Assembly (NCBI GenBank): GCA_030180135.1
Contig: CM058236.1
Coordinates: forward strand, 11,429,357 to 11,493,356
Direction of reading: 5' to 3'
From: Orychophragmus violaceus
Taxonomy: Eukaryota > Streptophyta > Magnoliopsida > Brassicales > Brassicaceae
DNA length: 64,000 nt
A program made the position numbers and the translations under genes. Positions 10,986 through 21,820 of the stretch are shown piece by piece (position 1 is the stretch's first letter; the number at the start of each line of letters is the position of its first letter). The notes below the pieces were generated by a model, which was not told the DNA's origin, did not search any database, and saw only the letters and a list, made by a program, of their open reading frames with translations.

Positions 10986-11230
10986 GAATTTTGTGAGTAC
11001 CTTCTCTCTTTCACAACAAGTTCCTATCTTTGGGAGAAGACGAAGACGACACCACACCTCCTAACTACTAAGGTACCACCACCAATTTGTATATAGTTTT
11101 TAGTTGGTTTTATTTTTCATTTAACCATCTTGTAACCCCCCTCGATTTATTTTCACACCGAGTCGGTGTGAAGTAAGTTGGGGGGGGGGTGATCAATTAA
11201 CCATCATATATAAGTTTTAGCGAGTCTTTT

Positions 11231-12593
11231 GTTAATATATATAAGTTTTCAAAAAATAAAAAAAAAAACCAAAAAATTGAAAAATTAAAACATAAAAAGG
11301 CATGTAGTTTCATATTTGTTTCACTTTTAGGATCGAGTCTAGTAGCATTATAGGTTGAATTTGCATAGGAGACAATGATTTAATTGCCTTGTAAGAAATT
11401 TAGATTTAACATGATGCCCTTGATAATCATACTATGTTGCTTAAACAACTCTTGAAACACTTGCACATTTCAAGTTTTGATCACACCACTCCAATCTATT
11501 TGTCAAGTTTGATACTCTCAACTTTGAAACCAACTCATCTATATGGACTTAAATGAACTTAATCTTCTCACTTATGGGATTTTGATGCTTGATCATGGTC
11601 ACTATATACACACTTGGATTATCTTTACCACATTTTACCACTCTTTGTTAATCCAAGTGGTCATTCTCACTCTTAGGATGGTTACCACACCATAGAACCC
11701 TTCCCTTTCCTTTTAAACATTCATTTGATTGATTGAGTGAGGCCTCTTTTTGATAATGCTAACATGTGTAAAAGGTTAAAAGTATAAGAACAACAATGAT
11801 TAGCTCTCATAGGCTAGTCTAGGAGTTCATTTTGTTGATTGGCATTTGGGGTATAAGCACTTGAAATTGGGAATGGGAGTGAAAGGAAAGAAAGAGTGAA
11901 ATAGGAAGTAAAAGAAAAAGAAAGAACCAAGGGGCTTGTGAAGGGAAACACTTGGGAAGTTGAGATAAAATTGGAAAAACTCTAAGTTTGAAATGAGAAG
12001 AAATCAAAAGAAAAAGAGTCTTAGTAAATGAAAAGAATAACTTCTCAAGACCCAAATATGAAAAAGTCAAATGGTTAAAGTTTGAGAAAGATTGTAGATT
12101 GGTTAAACTAGTGATGGGATTTGGAAACACAATTGGGTAAGGCAATGGGAGTTAAGAATTGTATGCATAAATTGTTCTTGTCTTGCCACATTTTACATAA
12201 TGTCTAGCATTCCTTTTCCTTGAGAGTTAGCTACCAAATATGAAGTCATAACCCTCCTTCAAACACTATTTGAAGCCTTTTTACACTAAGCCAATTGATT
12301 AAGATCAAACCCCCATTTGTGAGACTGCACTTTGATAAGATAAATGAATATAAGAGTTGGTGAAATGTTGAGTTGGTTGAATCTTGCCAATGTGCTTAAG
12401 AGAAATAAAAGTTGGTGTGTTGATAAGCCTAGAGAAATTAGAGTGGATTAGAGTGTTTGTTCATGCAACATATTATCATTTTCTAAGGACATCATGTTGA
12501 GGGCTTGTTAAATTTCTTTGGCTATGAGTCTCCAATTTCAAACCTCTTCCCCTTTGTTCTCTTTGTTGTTTGCTTGAGGACAAGCAAGGAAAC
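11231..12593 (+). other. element A interior, non-coding 3' region
   Basis: This stretch is A/T-rich with no convincing ORF, lying between the last tandem unit and the polypurine tract. Near 12571 it reads GCTTGAGGACAAGCAAGG, a sequence often seen just before the polypurine tract in plant Ty3/gypsy-type elements. The minus-strand ORF at 11819-12145 has skewed composition and no recognisable domain. Confidence 0.6.
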
Positions 12594-12607
12594 AAGTTTG
12601 GGGGAGT
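12594..12607 (+). promoter_or_regulatory. polypurine tract of element A
   Basis: A G-rich run (AAGTTTGGGGGAGT) lies directly before the TGATG start of the 3' LTR. Similar runs close each of the three tandem units. Confidence 0.8.
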
Positions 12608-13967
12608 TGATGTGTTGTGTTTTTAGATGCATTTAATCATGATTTAGTGTGTGTTTTAGCTTTAGGAAAAGCATTTAGACATCATTAGGAGTGCATATGC
12701 ATTGTTTTCTCTTTTTATAGGTGGTGGATGACTTTATGATGCACCTAAATGATATGGAGGAGGTAGGGACTGAAAAACACCCAAAAAGAAGTGAAAAACA
12801 GCTAAGGGTCGTGATAGGAACTCCCAGCGGGGTGCCACAGCGGCCTACCCAGGCCGCTGTGAAGTATTTGCGGATGGCATGATCTAACAGCGGCCTGTGC
12901 AGCGGGGTCCTCCGGCCGCTGTGAAATTTGACTTTGAAAGATCGAGTCATTTGAAGAGCTTACGTTCATATTTAGCTTCGGAGCTTCAAACCAAAGTTAT
13001 AGGCAATTGAGTTAGATTTCCAATGGAGGTGGTTTGAAGTCATTTTCAGCTATACACAAAGAGTTATGACCGATTTACTGGACACATATCAATTATGTCG
13101 TGGTGAGACCAACTTTTGCCCACATGCCACTTTTTCTCTTTTTCTTTTGGCTTGTAGACCCTCCCATGTTATGAGGTCGACCAAGACACTTTGTTTTCTA
13201 TTATTTAAGACCTCTTGGTGTATGTGGAGAGGTATGATCTACTTCTTGATCCATTTTTGGATCTAGATCAAAACATTATTTTTCCTTTTCAAGTTTGGTT
13301 TGAGTTCTTCTTTTAGTTTCCTCTTGTTCTTCATTTCTGTCTTCTTAATTATGTTTTGCTTTGTTATTATCATGCCTATTGAGTAGTTCCTTATAAGTTT
13401 CTGGGTTTGAGTAAGGTGAGGGTGATTTAGTGATGGTTTAGGATGTTTAAAACTTAAAAATATTGATTCCTTACTTGTTAGAAGTTCTTAATGCTAGGAT
13501 TGAAATGGCCAATCAACTCCTTGATACTAAATGTTGCTAGCACCGAGAGGTGTAGTTTATGTTTGAATCTCTATCAAGTGATTTACATTCTTAGCCAACG
13601 AGAGTTGATGTTTAAGGTGTTTAGTGGTAATAAGAACTTGTTCATAATGCATATCTATCTTGAAATTGCCAACGAGAGTTGATGTTAATGCTTGATAGGT
13701 GTAGGGCTATTATCACGAGAGTGGAGTAGCTTGATATGTTGTTCTTGGCCTAAGAAATCATTCTATTGTTGTTAAACACTTCTAGATTAATTGTTGATCA
13801 CCCAAACCGAAATCTCAACCCAAGGAACTTAATCTTTTATCATCTCTGTTTTTACTCTGTTTTTGTGTGAATCTTAGTATCTTGTTTAGTACATTATTAG
13901 TTTTGTTGCACTTTTGTTATCTTTGCTTTCATCTCACTTAGGTTGTTAGTATAAAACCAAATCTCTT
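12608..13967 (+). repeat. element A 3' LTR, first part
   Basis: It starts TGATGTGTTG and is interrupted at 13967 by element B. With the other part (26057-26209) it gives an LTR of about 1.51 kb. At 12820-12925 it holds two inverted repeats of the CAGCGGCC...GGCCGCTG type, echoing the arrays in the interior units. No coding sequence was recognised. Confidence 0.88.
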
Positions 13968-14515
13968 TGTAAGATCTCAACTCGGTCTATCTGAAGATAG
14001 AAAGAGTTTTAGGGTTTGAAAATTAGGGATTCTAAAAGAAGAATTTAGGAACGCGGTGAGACTTGGGAATTTAGGGTTTAAAAGCCGGCGTTTCCGAGGT
14101 GGAAGCCGGTAAAGAATGTTATGAAAGTCGCCGGAGAGAATTTTAGGTTAAAGTCGCTCTAAAAGTCTCTCAAGGCCGAAAATAATAAGAAAGCGTATCC
14201 TTTATTGAATATTTGTGCTGCCTTTTATAGGATTACAAGTCGGTCTAAAATAAAAAGAAATTAAGAGATAATCATGAATATTTCCTAATATCCCGATTCT
14301 ACCGAGATATGGAATGTTTCCATATTATTGATGTCGGCGAGCCGCCTTGGTCCTCTTGATCGAACACCTTCCAAAACCCTAATGTAAGCCGGTTGCCCCA
14401 AGTCCGGTTTAACCTAAGTTTTACAGTCTTGGGTCTTTTACCGACTTTCCATTGCTGGGCCGACCTATACTCATGAATAGGCCTTTTTAGGAAAGTGCTA
14501 AACTTGACTCCAACA
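13968..14515 (-). repeat. element B LTR, left copy (3' LTR)
   Basis: It begins TGTAAGATCTC and ends CTCCAACA on the plus strand, with TG/CA ends on both strands. It matches 25504-26051 with about six substitutions (roughly 99% identity by eye). Confidence 0.95.
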
Positions 14516-14529
14516 ATAAGCCCCCCCCA
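14516..14529 (-). promoter_or_regulatory. polypurine tract of element B
   Basis: On the minus strand a run of eight or nine G and then CTTAT abuts the LTR start TGTTGG. Confidence 0.85.
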
Positions 14530-14840
14530 GTGTGGCGACTTGCATTCAAGTCGTCAGTGCGAAGGGTTAACTTACGGTTTTAAGAGATGAGTTTGTAGGC
14601 CCATTTTATTCTAGTCGACGAGCTATGCTTTTCTAGGCCCACCGTGCTTAGCCCAGACCCATATTTTTATTGGGACTTTTCGGCTTGGTTCAGGCCGAAC
14701 GCAATTTACATGGTTAGGTTCAAATTGATAGAGACCAATGGTAGAACCGAAATTGATTTCTGGTTCGATTTATCGGGTTGGTGCGAGATACGAAGCGTCG
14801 CCTAGGTAATTATTACCTCGATTCTTGCGCCGTCATTTTC

Positions 14841-14850
14841 ATTATAAAAG
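14841..14850 (+). promoter_or_regulatory. TATA box of the antisense gene
   Basis: ATTATAAAAGG lies about 190 bp upstream of the ATG at 15034, in the plus orientation opposite to pol. This suggests the antisense gene has its own promoter. It is inferred from the motif only. Confidence 0.5.
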
Positions 14851-15033
14851 GATCCCTTCCACTCCTCACTTCTTCATTTTGCTTGGCGTGAAGAAGCTTA
14901 AAAGGTAATTTATTCTCTCTACCGTTTTTATTTTCCGGCCATCTCTCCGTCGCTGCTTCGCCTTAGATCTTTTAGGTTGTTAGATCCAATCCTTTTTTAT
15001 CACTCGTGTTCTTCGTCTGTTCTTCGACAAACC

Positions 15034-18000
15034 ATGTCTTTGATCCGTTGCTCGACGACCAAAGACAAGGAAGTTGTTACTGTTTCGTCCGCGGAAGATT
15101 CGTCAAGTCGTCATCCTTCGCCTTCTGCTGCCACGTCTTCGAGTACGTCGTCCGACTTGAGGAATCACCCTGTACATCTTGAGTTAGAAGAACTTCGGCG
15201 ACGTCGCGAGGTATCGCGTCAAACCGATGCTGCCGAAAATTCTGGCCGTGAAGATTTCGTCATTCCGCAGCTACGAGATTCTGATAGTGATGATGACGAC
15301 ATTGATCAAGATGGTTCTGACGGGAATGTCCCTTCTCCTGTATTTCCTGATAGTCCTAGGGAAATGTACGGTAACGTCTTGGGGACCCGGTCTACCGCGG
15401 AGACGGTTAGATCTATGTTTCGAGATTGCGGAGCGGATCCGAGAATCAAAGTCATCATCCCTTTTCCGTTAGACCGACCATGGACGCCTCCGCCGGGATA
15501 CATGACTCTTTACGAGTCTTACTTCATCAATACCGACACTGGTGGTTGTCGTTGTTGGTTCCCGTTGCCCGATTTGCTGATTTCGTATTGCCATCGTCGC
15601 GAAATCGCCATTTCTCAGCTTTCAGCCGTTGTTGTTCGTCATATGGTTGGTCTTCTAGTATTGGGGGCCGAAGCCGGTATCACTATAACCGCACAAATCT
15701 TTGAGGAAATGACGTCGATCAACCGCATGAAGGCTACTAGCCCAGGGTGCTTCGCGGTTAAATTCAAAAGTGGCAACCGCATTCTGACGGACGCGCCTAA
15801 GAAGATTAACAACTGGCAGAGATCCTATTTTTTTGTCGAAATGTCTTCCTTAGTCGTTCCTGACGAACATAGGGAGCTAACCAGGACGTCTTGGAATACC
15901 GATTATGGTAGATGTCGTCCCAATTTTTCTATTTTTTTATCATGATAATTTACTTAATTGCTTTTTGTCTTTGCAGTGGATCATCCCTTTCTGAAGCCGT
16001 ATCCGGAGAACTACTTCCCTATCCTTGAGCAGATTCAAGTCCTTGGTTTACGCAAGTGGTCAGACCTCACTCGTGAACGCATCAACAAGTCTCTTCCGCG
16101 GATTTCCGAAGGTTCGACTACCGTTTTCGTGATAGGCGTACTTTGCTAGTCTTCTGATTTTTTTTTCTTCTTTTTCTTCTTTTAGTGAAGTGGGATACCG
16201 CAGCAAAAGTTACCCTGATCAACTTGTGAAGCCAAAAAGGATGGGCAAGGTGAAGAGGATCGAGTCAGTCGACTATTCGCAAAAGATATCTTCCAAGTCT
16301 TCCTCGTCTGTCGGGCCGTCATTAAGAGAACACGATATACCCATACTACCTGAAGGTGGTAATCGTTATGCTGTGGAGACTCCTCAAGTCTTATCGGCCG
16401 CTGAACCAAACGCGGCTCAGGCTCCTGGTCTTCCGCCTAAGGCTCCGTCCCGAAAGAGGATTGCTGAGGAGAAGTTGGATCAGGAGAAGGCGGCGAAAAG
16501 AACTGCGAAGGCGGCCGCGACTCCTCACGAAGCGTCAGCCGAGAAGACGGCTGCCGCGAAGCCGGCTAGTGCCAAAGATCCGTGGCAGCGATGATACAGA
16601 ATTGAGGGGGATGTCGCTGATTCTTCCGGCAACACAAAGTCCTTTTCTGCCATAAAGGAGATCGTTCTGGGCAAGCCGCGGAGACAACTAAAGGAGGGTG
16701 AGGTCCGTCCGTCGATTCACAACTTTGCCTACCAATACGCGAGTGATGTTCCGCTTATTGATAACCCTCGAGCGTGCTTCGAGATGCTAACTTGCATCCG
16801 TGGGAATGAATCGGATTGTCCGGTTCTGCGGGAGTTGCCTCACTCCGATGCCATCCTCAAGCTGAAACATGCTGAGGCGACGGTTAGTGTCTTTGGTGTT
16901 TTTTTTGTCCGTCTCTTTTTTTACCCTATGTTTTTGTAAATAAGAGATTGTATTCTCAGATGATTGCTGCGTCAAACCGTGTTGCCCTTGAAGCCGCCTG
17001 GAGTTCTTCCAAGATGACCGAGGCCGTGAAGCAGAGGGAGAACCTTCTTGCCAAGGCGAAGAAGGAAAAGGAGGCATTGGAGGCGGATAAGCTGGTTCTT
17101 GCCAACAAGCTCCGTGATGCTGAAGAGAGGCTTCGCAAGGCTGAAGAAAAGTCCAAAGCCGACCTCGTTGCGTTTCAATCAGAAAGGGAGAAGCAGCAAA
17201 AGTGGTAATCGTTCTGCTGTGGAGACTCCTCAAGTCTTATCGGCCGCTGAACCAAACGCGGCTCAGGCTCCTGGTCTTCCGCCTAAGGCTCCGTCCCGAA
17301 AGAGGATTGCTGAGGAGAAGTTGGATCAGGAGAAGGCGGCGAAAAGAACTGCGAAGGCGGCCGCGACTCCTCACGAAGCGTCAGCCGAGAAGACGGCTGC
17401 CGCGAAGCCGGCTAGTGCCAAAGATTCGTGGCAGCGATGTTACAGAATTGAGGGGGATGTCGCTGATTCTTCCGGCAACACAAAGCCCTTTTCTGCCATA
17501 AAGGAGATCGTTCTGGTCAAGCCACGGAGACAACTAAAGGAGGGTGAGGTCCGTCCGTCGATTCACAACTTTGCCTACCAATACGCGAGTGATGTTCCGC
17601 TTATTGATAACCCTCGAGCGTGCTTCGAGATGCTAACTTGCATCCGTGGGAATGAATCGGATTGTCCGGTTCTGCGGGAGATGCCTCACTCCGATGCCAT
17701 CCTCAAGCTGAAACATGCTGAGGCGACGGTTAGTGTCTTTGGTGTTTTTTTTGTCCGTCTCTTTTTTTACCCTATGTTTTTGTAAATAAGAGATTGTATT
17801 CTCAGATGATTGCTGCGTCAAACCGTGTTGCCCTTGAAGCCGCCTGGAGTTCTTCCAAAATGACCGAGGCCGTGAAGCAGAGGGAGAACCTTCTTGCCAA
17901 GGCGAAGAAGGAAAAGGAGGCATTGGAGGCGGATAAGCTGGTTCTTGCCAACAAGCTCCGTGATGCTGAAGAGAGGCTTCGCAAGGCTGAAGAAAAGTCC

Positions 18001-18561
18001 AAAGCCGACCTCGTTGCGTTTCAATCAGAAAGGGAGAAGCAGCAAAAGTCTTTCACCGATTTTGTCAGAAAGGAGAGGGATCGCGTAGATGCGGCAGCGA
18101 GGGAAAAGGCTCAGACTCATTTTGACTTATTCCAGCGGTTCATAAAGGATCAGGAGATTGCGACTTCGCTGCAGATCGAATTTGGCCAAATCTCTGGTCT
18201 CAGAAAGTGTCTTCTGAAGCTTAGCGATGAAGGCATTCTGATCCCCAAACCAGTTCTGGATCAAGTTGCGATTGATGAAGCCGCTGCTGATGCCAAGTTT
18301 GAAGGCCTAAACGTTGTAACCAAGGAGGAGCTGACTTTTGTTCTCTCACCACTTCGCCATCCTCTTCTGAACCTTTCTCGTGACTCGCCGCCTCGTACTC
18401 CGAAAGGCGTAAAAGAATTTGGCACTAATCATGGTGTGATTCCAGAGGGGGTTCCCGGTAATTTGGTCAAGTCGGTTAGTCTGGAAGTTGCAGCTTTAAG
18501 TGGTGATGTGGATGCTAACGTTGATGAGGATGGGCCTGGAAAGTCGGCTGAGGTGGAATAG
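15034..18561 (+). pseudogene. antisense 'putative gypsy type transposon' gene of element B, damaged
   Basis: This is a multi-exon gene opposite to pol. Exon 1 (15034-15907) encodes a Ser/Asp-rich N terminus and then a conserved domain with PPGYMTLYESYF and WFPLPDLLISYCHRREIA, typical of the plant domain named 'putative gypsy type transposon' (I recall it as Transposase_28, PF04195). Exon 2 starts at 15977 after TTTGCAG and stays in frame to about 16111. A Lys/Ala-rich linker and a long coiled coil follow (17809-18150, e.g. MTEAVKQRENLLAKAKKEKE), ending at the stop at 18561. An 846-bp tandem duplication repeats part of the linker and coil, and a TGA at 16592-16594 breaks the first copy. The join into the third exon (16186) does not stay in frame by eye. 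Function is unknown; such antisense ORFs are recurrent in Tat-type elements. Confidence 0.72.
16357..18048 (+). repeat. 846-bp tandem duplication in the antisense gene
   Basis: Copies 16357-17202 and 17203-18048 are nearly identical. The junction reads GCAGCAAAAG then TGGTAATCG, whereas the second copy continues into TCTTTCACC. Copy 1 carries TGATACAG where copy 2 has TGTTACAG, creating a stop. Introns are included in the duplication, so it happened at DNA level or in unspliced RNA. Confidence 0.93.
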
Positions 18562-18857
18562 ATTATTCCCCTTTTGTTTTATTTCTCTCTTTTGGTTCTG
18601 TAATCTGTTTTGACTTTGTAACCTTTGTCTGTTTTTTTTAAATTAAGTTTGCTTTTAAGCTTTGATAGTGATTCGAATCAGTCTATCTTTCTTTTGCCAA
18701 ACTTAGTTAGATACTAGTTTAAGCCGTACCAATCCTGTCTAGGTTTGTTCTTGGACAACTCTTTAGACAGTTTAGTAGCTTCGAATAAACGCTTTAGATA
18801 AAGCTCGGTGCCGACGATTTAGTGAATCTTATTTCGTCTTGACAAACCGAAATGTGA

Positions 18858-19022
18858 TCAAGTCGTGCTACTGTATTTAAACTTGTAGCGACTTCCATCA
18901 CCAAGTCGTGCTATTGTATTAAAACTATTCTTGATAATTTCAAACAAGTAGCGACTTTCATCACCAAGTCGTGCTATTGTATTAAAACTATTCTTGATAA
19001 TTTCAAACAAGTAGCGACTTTT
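18858..19022. repeat. 62-bp tandem repeat
   Basis: Two nearly perfect 62-bp copies start CCAAGTCGTGCTATTG at 18901 and 18963. A shorter, diverged copy precedes them near 18859. Each ends with GTAGCGACTT. Confidence 0.9.
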
Positions 19023-19260
19023 AATGTTGTTTTGCCCTAAGGCGGTTTGCGAGTCTTATGATTTGCTCGGCTTTATTCTAAGGGTGAGAGAATGTGTGAG
19101 TTTCTTTTGCTCGGCTTATGTGTTATCTCCTACCGCGAAGAATTTGCGGGACGGATCCCGGCTTTTCCTTACCACGATGTGCACCTCGTGCGCAAGGAAG
19201 ACCACGCCCCTGGCCAGGAGGCATGATGCTAATGATGCGAGTCATTTGCTCGTCTTTCTG

Positions 19261-19458
19261 CGAGTTAAAACTCGGCTTTTTGCGAGTTGATACTCGGTTT
19301 TTTGCGAGTTAATACTCGGCTTTTTGCGAGTTGATACTCGGCTTTTTGCGAGTTGATACTCGGCTTTTTTCGAGTTGATATTCGGCTTTTTGCGAGTTGA
19401 TACTCGGCTTTTTGCGAGTTGATACTCGGCTTTTTGCGAGTTGATACTCGGCTTTTTT
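19261..19458. repeat. 22-bp minisatellite, nine copies
   Basis: The unit CGAGTTGATACTCGGCTTTT plus TG is repeated nine times with few changes. Each unit is itself a small palindrome (CGAGT...ACTCG). The 75-codon minus-strand ORF over it is only a translation of the repeat. Confidence 0.95.
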
Positions 19459-19693
19459 AGTATCATCAAATATTTGAATATTAATGAAAAGACTTACCTG
19501 ATTTTTGGCTTTCCTTGATTTTCCAAGACGGTATCTGAATTATCTGAAATAAAATAAAGATTTTATTAGATTTTGCGACTGTGCTGGTAAAGGCTGCCTA
19601 CGTATCTCCCGAGGAAGAATCAAGTCACTCGTAGTTCATAATACAATCTCTTTTTTTTTTTTAATTTTTTTTTTTTTTTTTAGACTTGCCGTC

Positions 19694-20479
19694 TTAGAAG
19701 TACTCTTTCAGACTCGCCGAATTCCAGGATCGCGGTAAAGCCTCGCCTTTCATAGACTCAAGTTCGTAGACTCCCGGCTTGACGACTTTCGTGACTTTGT
19801 ATGGTCCTTCCCATTTTGCCCCGAGTTTGCCTGCTCTCCATTCTTTGGTGTTTTCGTAAACTTTGCGAAGGACGTAGTCGCCGACTTGAAAGTGTCTTTC
19901 CTTGACTTTTTGGTTGTAGTACCGAGCTGCGAGCTGTTGATAATTTTGAATCCTGAGTAGGGCTCGATCCCGCTCTTCCTCTAAGGTGCCGAGAGCTTGG
20001 ATTAGCATCTTTTCATTGATTTCAGTATGGTGTGCCATGAGAGAGCGGCGGAGAGTGTAAATGTTAGCTTCTGCCGGTACCATTGCTTCTACGCCAAAGG
20101 CTAAGGAGAATGGGGTGGCTCCTGTTGCGCTGCGAGGCGTCGTTCTATGCGACCAGAGGACGCCGTCTAACTCGTCTGCCCAAACTCCTTTTTTGCTTTC
20201 AAGGCGCTTTTTGATGCCGGCGATGATGGTTTTATTCGTGGCTTCGGCTTGGCCATTCCCCTGAGGATACCTTGGTGTTGACTTGCTAAGGCGTATATCC
20301 CATTTCTTGCAGAATCCTTCGAATACTTTCGAGATGAATTGTGATCCGTTATCTGTGACGATCTCATAAGGTAGCCCGAAACGACATATTATGTATTTCC
20401 AGACGAAATTTTGAACCTGGACATCGTGGATTGCGACGTAAGCCTTGGCCTCTACCCACTTTGTGAAGTAGTCGGTCAT
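19694..20479 (-). pseudogene. element B integrase, C-terminal segment
   Basis: This ORF contains the second half of a Ty3/gypsy integrase core. The second catalytic Asp lies in TDNGSQF, the catalytic Glu region reads GNGQAEATNKT, and a C-terminal chromatin or DNA-binding stretch includes WEGPYKVTKVVKPGVYELE. It is in the same frame as the upstream ORF. A single TGA at 20492-20494 separates them, likely from a CGA Arg codon. Integrase inserts the cDNA into nuclear DNA. Confidence 0.85.
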
Positions 20480-20491
20480 GATTAGGAGGAA

Positions 20492-21820
20492 TCATCTTTG
20501 ATTGGATAATGGTAACGGTCCAACGATATCCATTGCCCATCTCATGAACGGATAAGCCGCGGTTGATGTCGTGAGCAACTCTGTAGGTCGATGTATGAAT
20601 GGCGCATGTCGCTGACACTTTTCACACTTGTTAGAATAGGTCTCACAATCGGTTATCATAGTCGGCCAGTAGTGACCGTTCAACTTGATTTTGAGGGCGA
20701 GAGACCTGCCTCCGGAGTGGTTTCCGCATGCTCCAGAGTGCGTTTCTTCGAGAACCCGACTTATTTCATCTCCGTTTATGCATCTGAGGAGGATCTTGTT
20801 AGCAGAATACTTGTAGAGGATACCGTCATGTATAGTGTATCGCGCGCTCTTGACTTTAAGTCGTCGTGCTTCCCATTTATCTTCTGGGAGCTTTCCTTCT
20901 GTCAGGTATGCTCTTATCGGAAGTCGCCAGTCTTTATTGTTGCCGGTTAGGACAGCGATGAGGTCTGTGCCCTTTGCTTGAATGTTGTAGCACATGTCAT
21001 ATTCACCACTCGGGATTATTTCTTCAGGTTCTTCTTGATTGCTCTCAGGGGGCGGGATGCTTGGTTCATGGATCGTTTCTACCGGGATCCGCCGACAGAG
21101 ATTGGGATTAGATGCCAGCGACGCGAGTGCATCTGCCGGGGCATTCTCCTTCCTTGGTATCTGGACAATATCGAAGAATTCGAAGGAACTGGTGAGTTCC
21201 AATGTCGTCTTTCGGTAAGCCTCCATTCGTTCGTTTTTAGCTTCGTAGTCTCCGTTGATCTGGTTGGCTACAAGCATGGAATCACAATGGGCCAAGAGAT
21301 GTCGTACTCCGATTTCCCTGGCTAGTCTGAGACCGGCTAACAAAGCTTCGTACTCGGTTGTGTTGTCAGACGCCGTGAAACCCAGTTTGAATGACTGCTC
21401 TAGTATCTCGCCGGTTGGTGATATGAGACGTATCCCTATCCCGGCTCCTTTTTTGAATGAAGCCCCGTCAACGAACAATTTCCAATTTTTATCTTCTATC
21501 TCGGTACCGACATCCAATTCAGGCGATAATTCGACAAGGAAATCAGCTATCACTTGCGACTTGGCGGTTGTCCTGTTCCTGTACTCGATGTCGTACTCGC
21601 TTAACTCTATTGCCCACTTGGCTAGACGGCCAGACTGTCCCGGGCTATGAAGGATCGTTCGAAGAGGTTGACTGCTTAATACGGCAATCGGATGTGACTG
21701 AAAATATGGTCGCAGCTTTCGCGCCGAGATGACGACTGCGAAAGCCAGTTTTTCCATTGCAGGATACCTGGTTTCGGCTCCGTTCATCGTTTTGCTGACG
21801 TAGAAGATAAATCTTCCCAA
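20492..21820 (-). pseudogene. element B RNase H and integrase N-terminal segment
   Basis: The frame covers the end of RT/RNase H (FIFYVSKTMNGAETRYPAME). A second RNase H-like domain follows (LFVDGASFKKGAGIGI, then TEYEALLAGLRLA). The integrase zinc-binding region has CEKCQRHAPF, and the first catalytic Asp lies in MRWAMDIVGP. It ends at the nonsense codon 20492-20494. A frameshift separates it from the preceding RT ORF. Confidence 0.85.

Larger units (their letters stand above)
5907..11230 (+). repeat. three tandem 1774-bp units in element A
   Basis: The same anchor sequences recur at exactly 1774-bp spacing (CAAGTGTTTGCTC near 5932, 7706 and 9480; CGAGTCTTTT at 7671, 9445 and 11221). Units run 5907-7680, 7681-9454 and 9455-11230 and are nearly identical. 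Each has a pyrimidine tract ending in TTTGCAG, a 1020-bp ORF, a spacer, a hairpin array, the palindrome CACACCG-AGT-CGGTGTG and a G-run followed by TGATCAATTAACC. The G-run is two bases or so longer in unit 3. Confidence 0.95.
18562..19693. other. element B spacer between antisense gene and pol
   Basis: No gene was recognised. It holds two tandem repeat arrays (18858-19022 and 19261-19458), a stretch of plus-strand ORFs without a domain, and a long T-run at 19650-19680 just beyond the pol stop. Confidence 0.7.

Noticed and set aside
19261..19458. CRISPR-like array
   Set aside because: Repeats are directly adjacent without spacers, and the context is a plant retrotransposon.
19242..19469. 75-codon minus-strand ORF with repeated SINSQKAEYQLAK
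   Set aside because: It is only a translation of the 22-bp minisatellite; no start context or homologue is visible.
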